Position numbers and translations under genes: made by a program. The notes below the pieces were generated by a model, which ran no database searches, was not told the origin of the DNA, and saw nothing but the letters and a program-made list of their open reading frames with translations. DNA of 64,000 nucleotides from Sclerurus mexicanus (lineage: Eukaryota; Chordata; Aves; Passeriformes; Furnariidae): contig VWZF01005257.1 of NCBI GenBank assembly GCA_013396755.1, positions 432,191 to 496,190 on the forward strand. Reading direction: 5' to 3'. Each line of letters starts with the position of its first letter. Position 1 is the first letter of the stretch. Positions 1-12,360 of this stretch are shown piece by piece.

Positions 1-2259
1 CTTCTGTATAGCAAATAAAACTTCAAAAATAATAATAAAAATATGAAAGATTATCCATGGCACTATTTTTTTTTCCAGAAGATTTTCTTCATGTCTCCAT
101 TCATCTTTTTGTGACAATTCCCTGTATTCTTTGAGGAAGATGTCACTGAGGCAAATTAAAGGATTGTTTGCTCATGGTTTGCTCCATATGATTTTATTTA
201 AGAATACCCCAACATAGTTGCTCTTTCAGATTTCAAATTAAATTAGGAAAAAAAATAGCTGTAATCCCTATGTCTAAAACAACCTTTGCCATTTACTTAG
301 GTTTTTTTTTTAACACAGTTTGTTTAATCTATTACCACTGTCACCCCTACTGTGTTCTGCCGTAATCTAATCAACTGCAAGAAAAGCATGCTACTATTTG
401 TAAAGCAAACAAAGCAAACCCTTTGGTGTTAATTTCAAGAGCTCTAGTTTTCTATTGCTTCATAGTGAACCAGAAGTATTAAGATGCAATTTTTTTAGTT
501 TTTTTTAAAAAAAATTGATTTGAGCTACATTTCTTAGATTAGTTGATTGTTACATAGGAAATTTTGTTTATTTCCTGGATAAAAATTCAACCTCTCAATT
601 CACAGTAGCAAAAGCAACTAGGTGTTTATTAGCATATTGGAATTCTCAGTCTCCACATGAGTGATGGCTTGTCAAGTTTTGAGAATTTTGGTTGACTTGT
701 GTCTCTTATAAATTTCCAAAAGTATTCTCCAAGGGATTAGCTGAAATGTGAATTCTTCCCTTGACTGAGATTAGAGAACATTTTAAATTCACCTAAACCA
801 TTGTGTAATGTTCATTTAGATTAAACTTGGTTGGAACTCTAATTATTATGTTCATCTCTAGGCAAAAACCAAAATGCAGTTTGAGAAGTCATATCAATCC
901 CATCTCAAATATCATTTGCATTTAGGAATATAGCAAATGGGCATATTGTACATGCCATTTTTGGGTAAGGTCATGCACCAATATTTTGCTAAACTTAACA
1001 GAAAAAAAGGTATTTTGAAGAGTTTTCAGTAAGATGGATGTTGCAAAAAGATGCCCAGTACATTCAAATAAATTTAGATTACATCTGTTTCTAATTACAG
1101 GAAGCACACAAAGCACTTGAATCTGAGTGGTTTTGTCTTTATAAAAAAAACAACCTCCAAGTCAAAGGCTACTTAAAGGATGCCTTATATTAAAGTTATG
1201 AGTAAGTGGTTGAACCAATGCTTCAATTTTTGTTTCTGTGGTCAAGAATTACTCTGAGAGCTGCTCTCTTCAGATTTGTACTAGGAGGAATAAAAAGTAT
1301 TTGACCTATGGGCATTATCAAGGAACTGTGAAACTTGGAAGTGGTTCATATGAAGTGGGTTAGAATGGAACCCAAATAGAAAGCTGATAGTGGATAGTCT
1401 GAAAGACCATAGCAAAAGGGGACTTTCTTGAGCCATGTAGTATATTTGCAGAGTTAAATTACTGAAGTAAGCTAGTGAAGCAGCTTTTTGATGCAGCTGT
1501 GTAAGTGACCCAGGTACATTTTATACCATGAGCATTGCTTCTAAAATATAGCAAAGCAATGGAAGTAGGAGGGCCATATACCTGAATATATCTTTTAAAG
1601 TATAATGTGAGTGAGTGATACTAACAGAAATTCTGGAGGTGAAGTTCTTTGCCCCAGCCTGAGCCTGAAGTTTGGGAAATGTTATGCAAAACAGAAAGTT
1701 TAGAGTTCTGTTGGAGTGGGGCCAGAACTGGGGGGGAAGTTAGGACAGCCAAGAGATCTGTACTGTGAGGGCCTTTATGGTGTGAGCCAGAGGTACGGGT
1801 CTTAGTCCCAATCAGAGTTGGAAAGTAAGATTTTTCTACTGTTGCTTATGCTGTATAAGGTCTGCAAAAAATTATCTATGTATATATGGGTGGGATATAT
1901 AAAAAAGGAGAGAATATGGATTTCTAAACAATAAAAGTTTTAAAGGAAAAATTACTTGATAGACAATTTATTATTGGCAATTTAATTATATTTATCTTTA
2001 ATTATTTTTTTTTTCAAGAAGTAAATAGCTCTCACTTAATCATATTCATCCTATGAGGGAAGAGAGGAAAATTTCAGGATGTCTCCCAATACCTTGATAG
2101 GTAGGATATTTGTAACTGAGAGATATTATAAATAGCTTAAAAAAAAAAGAAAAAAGAGGCAAATTATTATGACAAATTTGTCAAAATGTAGGAGGAACAG
2201 ATTATAGATTTCATACTTTTTTTTTTCTAATTTAGAAGTCTTGTGGGGGCATTCACTCT
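1..2259. other. AT-rich unique sequence, no gene seen
   Basis: I see no coding, RNA or recognisable repeat signal here. The longest open frame (922-1116, minus, 64 codons) is the length expected by chance in AT-rich DNA and matches no family I know. Positions 1620-1830 are noticeably richer in G and C than the flanks and could be an unrecognised old repeat. Short A and T homopolymers are frequent. Confidence 0.6.
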
Positions 2260-2990
2260 GTCTAAGATGCAGTAAACAGCAAACCGCCCTTCACATCAGT
2301 AGATGGATGTCCCCATTCCCTGCAATAGGGAGTTTCCTACTGTTATTATTCACTGCTTCCTTCTAGTGCTCCTGAGAGGCTCAGCCTCACCCATCAGAGA
2401 GGCTTCTCATCAACTGCAAGGGCATGAATCTGCTCTGAAAGTACAAGTTAACAGGTGGGGCATAAACCTACTGCAAGAAGTCACCAGTTTCAAGTCTTCA
2501 TCATCACAGGAGTTTCCGCTTTCCAGCTTCATAGACATGGGCTCTTCCTGCCCCTCCCCTAAAGGTGATGGTTCAGGCTCTTGAAGCTGCAAGATCTCAA
2601 TGATCTAGCCCTTCTGTTTGTGTGGCCCCTTCCCACACATCTTTCACAAAGAAGACAGCCCCTTGACAGCTACACACCTCCTGCAGTCTAGGAGGCCATG
2701 TGCTCAGTGAGAGGCTCAAGGGACTGCCTGCAGCCTGACACTGTATCCTCTTTCTGAAGCTCTCTCTGGATACAAGAGAGCTGGTATCTGGTATTCTGCA
2801 TACCTTCTGGTAGTGAAGGGGCAGTTACTTCAGTCATTCTCTGTGTGGCAGCAGCAGATAGCCACAAGTACTTCACAGAATTCCCATGAGTCCCCAATGA
2901 TCTCTGAGAAATACTGAGAAAGTCAAGAGACTTACACCAGAGCACTTTCAACTTCACCTTGGAGAATGTACTCACAGCAAGTATTTCATC
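2260..2990 (-). mobile_element. Possible decayed CR1 LINE 5'/ORF1-region fragment
   Basis: This block is clearly richer in G and C than its flanks, as avian CR1 copies usually are. On the minus strand, open pieces at 2688-2975 and 2410-2592 are short, polar and rich in Glu, Gln and Ser. In general character they resemble the poorly conserved ORF1 part of CR1. No diagnostic motif is present and neither CR1 terminus is visible. It could equally be part of an ERV interior or another old repeat. The evidence is compositional with weak protein resemblance, so this is a tentative call. Confidence 0.27.
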
Positions 2991-5202
2991 TAGGCTACTT
3001 AAGAAAGTCAGTCAATATCAATAATAATGACAAAATTGAGGAGTGTTTCTAACCCAAATATTTTATTTTGAGGTATGCAAATACGTGGCCTGCTACCTTG
3101 TTGGCAATATGAGAGCTCCCCAACCAGAAATGGTGGTAAAATGTTGATATATTTATATTAGCAAATATGAGATAAAATTGCATCAAGAATGGACACTGAA
3201 ATGAGGCTAATAGTCTGGGGTTTTTTTGCAAGGTCATATTTAGTTTTTATTGTTTTTATTATTTTCTGAAATTAAATTTGCACCAAGAAGATGCATTAGT
3301 TCTCATAAGTGTATGTTTTTCTGTCATCAAGGAATCTCTTCTTTTTTCTGCTTGTCTCCACTGTAACACTTTACACATAACAATTATTACAGGTACTTTT
3401 GTGGACAGATAATGTATGAGGTTTGCATCTTGAACTACAGATTGTTAAGTTCTGTTCTGAAAGATAACAAGTATGTGGTTAATTTTTTATGTGCATTAGT
3501 AACTTGGCTGGTTAGGACACATGGACATATTTGATATATGGCCTGGCTGCAAAAATGAATAAAGCATTTATACATTTGTTCTCTTTAAACCATGGGTGAA
3601 AGCCCCTCAGTTTCCAAGACAGCCTACAAATGGTTTAGCATTTGGCTTATGTCTCAACAGAACTGTATTCTTACTTAAGAAGACTTCATTCTTCAGTATT
3701 CTTGTCTGGAAAAAAATCCTAATTGTTATATAGCTCTCAGAATGCATATCATCATCCCTTTTCCCCAGATAAACTCACTTACATAAATGACATGAGACGT
3801 GTGATTTTTTTTCCACATAGTATGAATGTGAATATTAATTTCAGTATTTCAATAATATATCAGATTGGTTATATAAGTATATATATGTATATAAAACAAA
3901 AAAAAAGTGTGGAAACCCATGTTTTTTGGTGGTTTCTTTTTTGTTTATTTTTTAATTTACTATGTGATTGATATGTCTTTTTGATACCATTTGGTCTGCT
4001 GGAAAATTGATTTTCATATTAATTTAAGGTTAATACACAGGTGCTTTGTATAATTCTTTGTTAGTCTGTAGCTTTTGATTATGTACACAAATGAATTGAC
4101 AGCAGCACTTCATGAAACTTATTTAAGTCAGAAAATAATATATGACATTTTAATTTTAAAACCAACTTCTGTTGGTACCACTGTGTCGTATACAGTTTAT
4201 TCCTACACTGAGCACCAGCTACTAGAGAAAGAACAAATAGATACTATTGCTAAAATAGATACTACTTGCTAAAAAGGAGTAATATATTTCAGAATACTAC
4301 CTTTCAGACTCTTATAAGTAGGCCTGTAGAACTGAGGACCACGGTATTACAGGGCTACTGTGTCTTGAAGAGATTATAAACGCCTTTCAGTGGATCTAGT
4401 TTTGCTTTGGCTTATTTTGTTTAGTTACAAAATGAAATATACTTGTAACAGGCTTCTAGACCATTAATTGTACCTATCAAACAGTGCAGTGTATTGCCTA
4501 TGTAAAATGTATTTTCAGTTTCTTATAGGGGAATCTTTCAGTCGATTGGATTACCACCAGGTTTTGTGCAATGATAAGTATTGCTATTGTAGACTGGTTT
4601 TGTCCTGAAGACAAGGGCAGACTTCTTTCTCACGCAAGTGTATTTAAGGAAGATTTTTTGTCTTTTAATTTTACTTGGTGGATGTAGATTTCAGAAAGAA
4701 AGCAACTACTTTCCTTCAGTTTAAAAACCTAACTCTAATTATCAGGTAGATCATAATTTACTTGATAGATTTACTGTTCTTCTCCATCAACCATAGAAAC
4801 TATTTTGGAGGACACTGAGGATACAGATTTTTTTATTTACTTAATGTTATACTAAATCATGGGAAATCTGAGACAGCAGAGCTCTAAGAAGGATCATGTG
4901 AATATGCAAATATGAAAACAGACATTATGTGAGAGAAGAGACAGCTAAAACAGCACAGGATTTATAAAAAAAAAATCATCCTCTTACCTTCCAACTCAGA
5001 ATACTCTGTGATTATGTGATTTGTTTTTAAATATGCATTCATATTTTTTTGGCATGCCTACAAGAACATCTACTTGACAGAATTGTCATTACATCTTATG
5101 GCTATGAAATATTTTATTTATAAAGTGGGATTTTTTTTTTTAATCTTCATTCTAACAGTACTTTCTAGTTCTAACTGGTTTCCTAGATAATTTTTGCAAT
5201 AG
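2991..5202. other. AT-rich unique sequence, no gene seen
   Basis: No exon, RNA gene or repeat is recognised. Open frames of up to 82 codons (3723-3971) have low-complexity, Phe/Ile/Lys-rich translations typical of AT-rich non-coding DNA. A short TA-rich microsatellite-like stretch lies near 3860-3900. A G4T7 junction lies at 3217-3227 and belongs to the recurring A-run/C-run pattern reported under findings. Confidence 0.6.
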
Positions 5203-5755
5203 TGTGCTAGTTTAAGGGTAAACCGGCAGGAGAAATGGATCTACCACAAGAGAGATTGTAAGTCAGAGTTACAATTTAATGAAAGGTATTACAATAAATA
5301 CACTGACACAAAGAGAAAACTGCTTTCATCTCACCAAAACCCAGCAGTATAACCCAGTGCCCTGGGGCACAAGCCCAAAGGGGTTTGTTAGCCCTTGTGC
5401 TGAGACCCGCGTGGTTCCCCCAAGTCTAAAGCAAAAGGAAGTGAAGAACCTGTTGGTGCAGATGATGGCTGGGGTCTGGTCAAGAGTGATGGTTTCCTCC
5501 TGTCTAGGTCCTGCTGCTCCTCTGGATCCAACAAGAGTAGCCCCCAAGGTTTTCTTACGCCTGCTTATGTACCTTCAGGGAGCACCCAGTCCCTCCCCCA
5601 GGGTGAGGACTCACACAATGGGTGATTAACTCTGAGTCATGGGGTGTTGTTGAACCGTTGATGGCCCATTAGCAACCACACCCCCTCAGGCTGGATGTGA
5701 AGGTGCTAACGACTCCCTGGGCAGCTGCTGCCAATGGTCCTTTGAAGTTTTTAAT
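5203..5755 (-). mobile_element. Decayed solo LTR, avian endogenous retrovirus type
   Basis: The block begins with TGTGCTAGTTTA, the complement of a retroviral LTR 3' end, and is GC-richer than both flanks. Internal wording such as CCCAGCAGTATAACCCAGTG and an AGGGGTTTGTTAGCCC stretch is familiar to me from interspersed avian LTRs. Because the TGT end is on the left of a copy whose body reads in the reverse sense, I infer minus orientation. The right boundary, near the return to AT-rich sequence at about 5755, is approximate, and no clear target duplication is visible. A 116-codon open frame at 5279-5629 lies wholly inside the LTR and is not a gene. No gag, pol or env sequence adjoins, so this is a solo LTR. 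Confidence 0.6.
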
Positions 5756-8700
5756 TATTTTCAGATATTTGCTGAAAGTAGAATTTTGATCAGGTATTAT
5801 GGATAATTTTCTCTGATAGTCATTGATAGAAAATGTGTTTTCCTTGAATGCATAGTAGATTCTCCTGAACTGGAGGTGTTAATTTTAATGTAATACATAA
5901 TCCATATCAAATTGAATTTATAAAAAACTGATAGAAACTGCCACAATCTGCATGGGAAGGAAAGATCTGTGAGATCAAGTATTGTTCTCCCCACCTCATT
6001 CTCAGCATTTTCCAAATTTTAAACTTATTTATGCCTCTCTGCATATATTACTTGTGATTGTTGTAAAGTTTCAGGCTTCAAGTTTTTTTATGTATCTATG
6101 TACAACTTATATTCCCGCATAAATCACTTCTGATAAATTATCATAGACACAAAAGAGTTTTCTCTGTGTGCAGATGGGGGAAAGGAAAATAAGTGCTGGT
6201 AAATCAGCAACTTTTCTTTTAATGTCAGTGTAGTGCAGTGATATCAGCTTGCAGCAGACTTAAGCATTTGAGTAGCACCAGAAGGAAGAAATATTTGATT
6301 ACTAAACATTCTGGTGCTCAGCATTGTTATGAATATAAGCATTCATTAAAAAGTTCAATTTGTTGTAGGGCTTGGTGTCTTAAGATATTGTCAGGCACAA
6401 TAACATTTATCATGCTTTCAGTAGTTTCTGGTGGACTAAATGGTGTTCTTGGCAGACTTGCTCACAATAAAGGAAAAAGCAGAGTAAACTTTTTTGTTCC
6501 TATATTGAATATTGAAGTACTTGTCAAATAAAAACGGAGCAAACATTTGTCTTCCCTTTGCTGTGGAAGAAGTGCTATGGATTCTGGTAGTCTTTGATTA
6601 CACTTTTTAGATAAAAAAGGAAAAGAATTCTAGAAAATGTCAGAGATACTGTAAATAATCTTTGCAAAACTGCCCAGTGTCACACAAGCTAAGTAATAAT
6701 TTTGCTTGCCAGCAGACACTGCACTTTCACACAGCAGTACTGGTTTCGAAAGTAGGAAAGCTGATGGGTTTCCTTTCAGACCTCAGGAGCTGTTGCAGTT
6801 TTCATCATGTTCTTACAGACCTCTAGCAGTAGAAATCTCAAAACAAATAAAGCAAACATAAAATATTTTAAAAAAAAGTACAAAACCCCAAAACTCAACC
6901 ATCCCATACCCTAACAAAATAAAGGTTACTTTGCAAGTAATGAAGATTCTTGGAATTGTTTTCTATCCACTTGCACATGACTGTCCTGCTTGTGTGAAGT
7001 CTGTCTTTCTCTTACAGCTTTCTCAAAGGGAGGTATGCAGTGGAATGAAACCATTGTCATTTTCCAAGTTTTGTAGGCAGAGATGAACTAAAACTAAAAG
7101 TGATTTCAGATAATTAGATTTCTTAATCTAATTATTCTCTTCTCTTGTGTATTGTATTGCTTTGAAGATGCTTCTGCCTGTATGATTTTTTTCCTGATCC
7201 TCCAGCACAGACTACTTTTTTTTTTCCCAGTTATGATGAGAGAGTGTTTTAAGCTTTTGATATTGTTCCTTTCAGATCATTGATTAAAGATTTTCAGACC
7301 CAGTATAACTGTGAAGATGGTTAGTAAAACTGCACAACTGTTGAGTTCTTGGCTCTGGTTTTGAAAAGGCATTGGATATGACATTTTCTGACTGGTACTA
7401 TTCCTGTCTAAGTTACAGAAAAGGAAAATTTACTTCTTGTAACTGTGGGGGAAAAGATCTGTAAGAGTCAAATTCACTCATTTTTTAATGAAGCTTTATA
7501 GTTATTTCAATAAGTTTTCTTTATGAGAAGAGTGACATGATCCTTAATTCATAATCAACCTGTGGCTTATTAAATTTTCTTATATACATCTTGCTTAAAA
7601 TTTGTAGAATAATTCATAGCATAGGTAAATGGAAATCACCTCCATGCACAAAACAATTAGGATGTCAAGAACCTTGAAAAATTGTATTCATTCATATTGC
7701 TTTAAAATATGAAAAAGGCACTGCACAGTCATTTAAAGCACAAAAATCATATTGATTTTAATTTTTCATTTTTGATCTGTGCAAACTGAAACAGATGTTT
7801 TACATCTGTGATTGAGTGAGTGTGCCAGAATTATCTAGTCATTAGTTTAAACAGGAATTCATGCCTCTCTGGGTCACAAGTCTGTAAGCCATATTTGTCT
7901 TGCCTTTAGATTCCTAGTATAAAGACAGATAGCATTAGAAGTTAATATTTTGGTGTGGTTGTGTAAAGTTCAAATTGTAAATAAGTAAAACTACTGTTTG
8001 CAGTCAATTTGGCTGTGGTAAATACCATGCATATAATGTGGAGTGTCTTGTATGGGCAACTTTTATTTAAGATGTTTGGAGAAGAATCTTTCTCAGAAAA
8101 TGCTCCTGATAAAAAATCGGCAGTTTTGTAGAAGAAAATTTTTTACTGGGAGAATTTTTGGTTGAATTGGCACTTTTTTGTTTCTGATATCATTGCCAGT
8201 CAGATCAGATGAAAATGATGGCTTTTTTACCATAATGACTGTGTTCTGTCCAACTCTATTTTCAGTACTTCTTTTAAAAACTGAGGACCATAACTCTCTA
8301 AATACACTTTCCTACCTTTTCCAAAGTTTTATAGGAAGATAGCAAATTTTTGCACTAAAACAAACAAACTAATAAATCGCTGCTGTCTTAATCTCCTTTC
8401 CTCCGAAAGGGTGTGTGAAATTTCTTTTATTTTCTGTCTGAAATATTAACTGTCATGTCTCTTCATCATCTTTCTTTTTGCTGTCATTACGTTACCTTAA
8501 TTGTCCTCCATCCTACTCTATCTTTGACTAAGGGTAAGGAAAATCTTGTTTCAATAAAACTTTTTGAACCTCAGCCACATTGCCTTAAATTGAACTAAGG
8601 CATTAAGATTTTCCTGCTAATGAGCTGTACGAGGTAAGAGTTCCTTTTTCTGTGTTTGGTTTTTTGTTTCAGGGTTCTACCTTTCATGATAGTTATAAAA

Positions 8701-9852
8701 TAGTGCAGGTTAGCTCTAGGATGCAATTATCAAGTTTCAAAAGGTCAGTATACTGCACTTCATTTCCACAATTCACCTTTGCAATTATTCACTTCACTGA
8801 CAGTACCGTAACCACACTCTATGCTTCCACCATTATTCTGGTCCTCCTATTAAAAAGTAAAATTCAGTGGAAGTCTGTGGAGACATTTTATGGAGAGAAA
8901 ATATTCACATTTGAAGGGAAAATTAAAGATCTCAAGATTTTTTTCAAATGTTGTAAATTTGTTCTTATCTTTCACTTCCTTTATAAACCAGAATCTGGAG
9001 TTGCACACAAGAGTATCTAAAATACTTAATCTCTGTATGAATATGGCAATGTATATTTTCTGAGGGAAATAAACTACCTGAAATTCTTTTCACAGAAGAT
9101 GTGAGATAGGTATCACTGCTGTTTGGCCAGTTTGTGTTTTTAAATTGAAGTAATACATTTCAAAATGAAAAATAGATATTACTGTTCTTGTGAAGTGTTT
9201 TTTCTGTGAAAAGTGAAAGGAGAGAGTTGAAATTAAGGCAGCAATAGATTCATTGAAAGGAATTTTGTTTGTTTGTTTTTCATGTAATAAAGGATGGGAA
9301 AAAAATTAAAATGACAGGTTCCATTTAAGTAACACAGGAACATAGAATCATTTTCAATTGAAAAACAAGCAACATCCCAAATTGAGTTTCTGGAGATAAA
9401 CAGTTCCCTGAGGCTCTTTTATGTCTTTTTGTTTGTTTGTTTTGTGTATTTTTTTTGTGTGTGTGCATTTGTTTTCTTTTGTTTTACCTTTTTTTAATGA
9501 GAAGAATACATTCTCCAAAATCTAATTAACACCTAGCAGTGCCTTTAGTCATTTCACTTAATCTTTCCTGAAAGATAAAGCACCCATTATACAAAGATCC
9601 TTCTTACAACGTCTCAAAGAGGATTGAACAGAATTGTGTATGTTCTGAAAGACCATAACCCTATGAGATATTTTGCAGAAAATTACACGAAAGAGATCAC
9701 AAAGTATCTAATTTTCTTGTTCTTCCTAACTTAATTCCAGACTTGTTTTCTTACTTTGCTTTAATCTCCCTACTCATTTTGGAAGAATGACATGAATGAT
9801 AGTGAAGCAAGGTAGATTTTTTTTTTTCCTGACTTTATTATGGACTTCTTTA
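5756..9852. other. AT-rich unique sequence, no gene seen
   Basis: No exon, RNA gene or confidently identified repeat is visible. The 122-codon open frame at 8652-9020 (+) encodes a Phe/Ser/Lys-rich product with no recognisable domain, and its codons look like translated AT-rich DNA. The 97-codon frame at 6238-6531 is similar. T/G-rich low-complexity sequence lies at 9425-9490. Confidence 0.6.
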
Positions 9853-10393
9853 TGTATATGGTGTATACATAGGCAGGCAGTTAAATACCACACCGGTGTT
9901 CACTCACTCGCCTTCTGTGAGATGAGGGAAAGAATCAGAAAAAAGGGTAAAACGTGGGTTGCGATAAAGACAGATTAATAGGACAGAAAAGAAAGAGAAA
10001 ATAATAATAATGACAAAAGAATATACAAGTGATGCACATTGCAACTTTTCAGCACCGGCTGACTGATGACCAGCTAGACTCTGAGCAGCAATCAACCTGT
10101 CCCAGCCAACTACACCCATGTATTTTTGGTTTTTTCTTTTGGCATGACATCAGGGAATATCCCTTTGGCTAGTTAGAATCAGCAGTCCTCTCCCAGCCTC
10201 TTGTGTAATCCCAGCCTCCTTGCTGGCAGGGCAATATGACAAACTGAAAAGGCTTTGACTAAGTGTAAGCACTGCTTAGCAACAGTGAAAACATTCCTGT
10301 GTTATCAACATTATTCTCATACTAAATTCAAAACACAGCACTGTACCAGCTACTAGGAAGAAAATGAACTTTCTCCCAGCTCAAATCAGGACA
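9853..10393 (-). mobile_element. Solo LTR, avian ERV (ERVL-like), minus orientation
   Basis: Read on the minus strand, the element starts near 10393 with TGTCCTGATTTGAGC. It contains the complements of CAACCTGTCCCAGCC and of the segment around 10146-10172 (GACATCAGGGAATATCCCTT). It ends near 9853 after a part matching the 'ataaagacag' segment (9964-9973) seen also in the LTR at 35012-35597. The two copies share the same order of blocks: a CACTCAC(T) block, the ATAAAGACAG block, the ATCCCTTTGGC block and the terminal block. They are therefore members of one family. The left boundary is degraded and approximate. No internal retroviral genes flank it, so it arose by LTR-LTR recombination. The ERVL assignment comes from memory of this LTR type in birds and was not checked. 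Confidence 0.75.
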
Positions 10394-11056
10394 ATTAAAT
10401 ATGTAAATTTATCATTATTAGAGCTTGTAGACATCTTGGGCGTGATGAATTGAAATTTTACAGACACAGAGGTAAGTAAATTTATCTTTGACATCAGATC
10501 TTGGTAGTCATCTTCTTAATTGCCTGACTGGAATTCAACCTCGAATGGTTTCTTGATTTCTCTCTGTTTGAAGTCTGCCAAAAATGAATTTGTATTGATT
10601 AGTGTCAACACTGTGAAAAGGTGAACTTTCAAGTTTACAATTTCAGCTGTGTATTTTGGCAGATGCTTTGCAAGAACATAGTGTTTCTCACATTCCAGAA
10701 CTTTCACAGATACTTTTAAGACATTATGCCTGCATATTTATTTAGGAAAAAAAATATAGGATTTGTGATTGTAGTCCAGTAGACAGTGTTTAAACAATTA
10801 TAAACTTGCATAATTTTGGTGAGGAAGAAATAATGTTTGGTGCTAAACACAGGTATGTGACTCCTTTATGCCCAGCTATTGTACAGAAATTCAATAGGTA
10901 GAGTTTAAAGATCTCATTGGGAACATGTGAACATCAGTGTCATGTGCATTGGAGTTAACATTTTGCAGTCTACCACTGGTGGCTAGACCATACCAAAAGA
11001 AAAACCAAGCCCAAAACCAATGGTACAAGATTATCCTTCCCTGATTCCCTGTTTAG
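10394..11056. other. Unique sequence between LTR and SINE
   Basis: No gene or repeat is recognised. A short open frame (10516-10707, minus, 63 codons) has no recognisable domain. Confidence 0.5.
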
Positions 11057-11196
11057 AATCACAGTATCACAGAATATTCTGAGCTGGAAGGGACCTGCAA
11101 GGATCATTGAGTCCAACTCTTAAGTGAACAGCTCATACAGGGATCCAACCCATGACCTTGATGTTATTAGCACCATGCTCTAACCAACTGAGCTAA
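11057..11196 (-). mobile_element. TguSINE1-type SINE (tRNA-Ile head, CR1-like tail)
   Basis: On the minus strand this is a nearly full-length tRNA-derived SINE. The RNA polymerase III A-box-like segment (TAGCTCAGTTGGTTAGAG) is the complement of 11178-11195. An anticodon loop with AAT (isoleucine) is the complement of 11164-11170. A B-box-like segment (GGTTGGATCC) is the complement of 11141-11150. The rest is a CR1-like tail: GTTGGACT, ATGATCCTTG, then ATTCTGTGAT-type ends. The first six or so bases of the tRNA acceptor arm are missing at 11196. The B box has one change from the usual GGTTCGA core, so this copy is unlikely to be transcribed. Such SINEs are known from passerine birds and are thought to be mobilised by CR1 proteins through the shared tail. 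The orientation matches the neighbouring CR1 at 11841. Confidence 0.88.
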
Positions 11197-11840
11197 TTTT
11201 GGGGTTTAATCTAAATACAGATATTTATCATGTTCTAAGGAATTTAATTTGGTAATTATCCTACAAAGATTATGATGTAGAATGAATCTAAAATACATAG
11301 ACCTCTCACTCTGTTCTATTTTAATCAGGTGGGCCACCCTCCAAAACTAGTAGTTTTGTAGCTATATTAAGTCTTTTCATGTAATAAAAAGTCCATAATA
11401 TAAAGAAAACTTCTGAATAGTGTAATTGTTTAAGAAGTTAAAATTAGTTCCCAGTTATTCAGCCAATATGATACAGAATATAAAAGCAATGTATTATTTT
11501 CTTTCTTACTTGCTAATTTAGGCAATCTTAGATCAAAAGCCCATTTTCGTTTAAGAACTGCTTCAGATTTGTCTCCAAATACTACCATCCAACATGTGTA
11601 TCATGTTGTTAAGACTAGCCAAGGTTTAAGGAATACTGTTGGGGTGTGGGGGAAGGGTTGCACATGTGTTTTTGTTTTGCTTGTTAAGAGGAGCAAATAA
11701 TCCATGGTGAGAAAGAACAGCCTGCAGAAATATCTGTTGTTGATAGAATAAAATGCCCTTAAGCATAATCCATTCACTTTTTAACTCTTTGACAATTAAG
11801 TTGTCTGAGTTGAGTAGCTGGTAGTCATCTTCTGTAGTTA
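11197..11840. other. AT-rich unique sequence
   Basis: No gene or repeat is recognised. An open frame at 11626-11847 (minus, 73 codons) runs into the next repeat and has no domain. Confidence 0.5.
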
Positions 11841-12360
11841 GAATCATAGAATCTCTTAAGCTTGGAGGGACCCATAAGGATCATTTAGTCCAACTACCTG
11901 CTACTTTAAGGGCTACATAAAGGTAAATCATTGGTCTAAGTCTGTCCAGACATGCCTTGAACTCTGGCAATCTTGGTGCTGTGACCACTTCCCCAGAAAA
12001 CTTGTGCCAGTGACCAACCACTTCAGTGAAGGCCTTTTCCCAATGTTCAATCTGAACTTTCCATGATGTTGCTTCGCACCATTTTCTTGGTTCTTATCAT
12101 GGGTCACCCGGGAGAGAAGATCAGCACTTCCCCTTGAGGAAGTTGTAGACTGTGATGAGGTCACCCCTCAGCCTTTAGCTGAACAAAGCTCAGCCACTCC
12201 TCATAAACGTTGCCTTCAAGACCTTTCAGTACCTTGGTCATTTGCCTCTGGACCCTGTCTAATAATCTGATGATCTGATACTGCGGTGCTCAAAACTGCA
12301 TACTGTACTTGAGGTGAGGCTGCACCAGCACAGAGTAGAACAATCACTATTACTGTCCTC
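11841..12360 (-). mobile_element. CR1 LINE 3' fragment, minus orientation
   Basis: The left edge GAATCATAGAATCTC is the complement of the CR1 terminal ATTCTATGATT repeat. It is followed by GGAGGGACCCATAAGGATCA, the complement of the conserved CR1 tail. Further in are complements of the ORF2 C-terminal coding part: GAGGTCACCCCTCAGCC near 12157-12175, CTCTGGACCCTGTCT near 12246-12260, and TGAGGTGAGGCTGCACCAGC near 12310-12330. About 0.5 kb of the element survives, truncated at its 5' end as is normal for CR1. Scattered substitutions, indels and stops show an old, inactive copy. Confidence 0.9.

Noticed and set aside
5279..5629. 116-codon open frame
   Set aside because: It is inside the decayed LTR at 5203-5755 and shares that repeat's sequence.
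8652..9020. 122-codon open frame
   Set aside because: AT-rich codon content, no recognisable domain, and no splice or promoter context. Frames of this length are expected by chance in 64 kb of AT-rich DNA.
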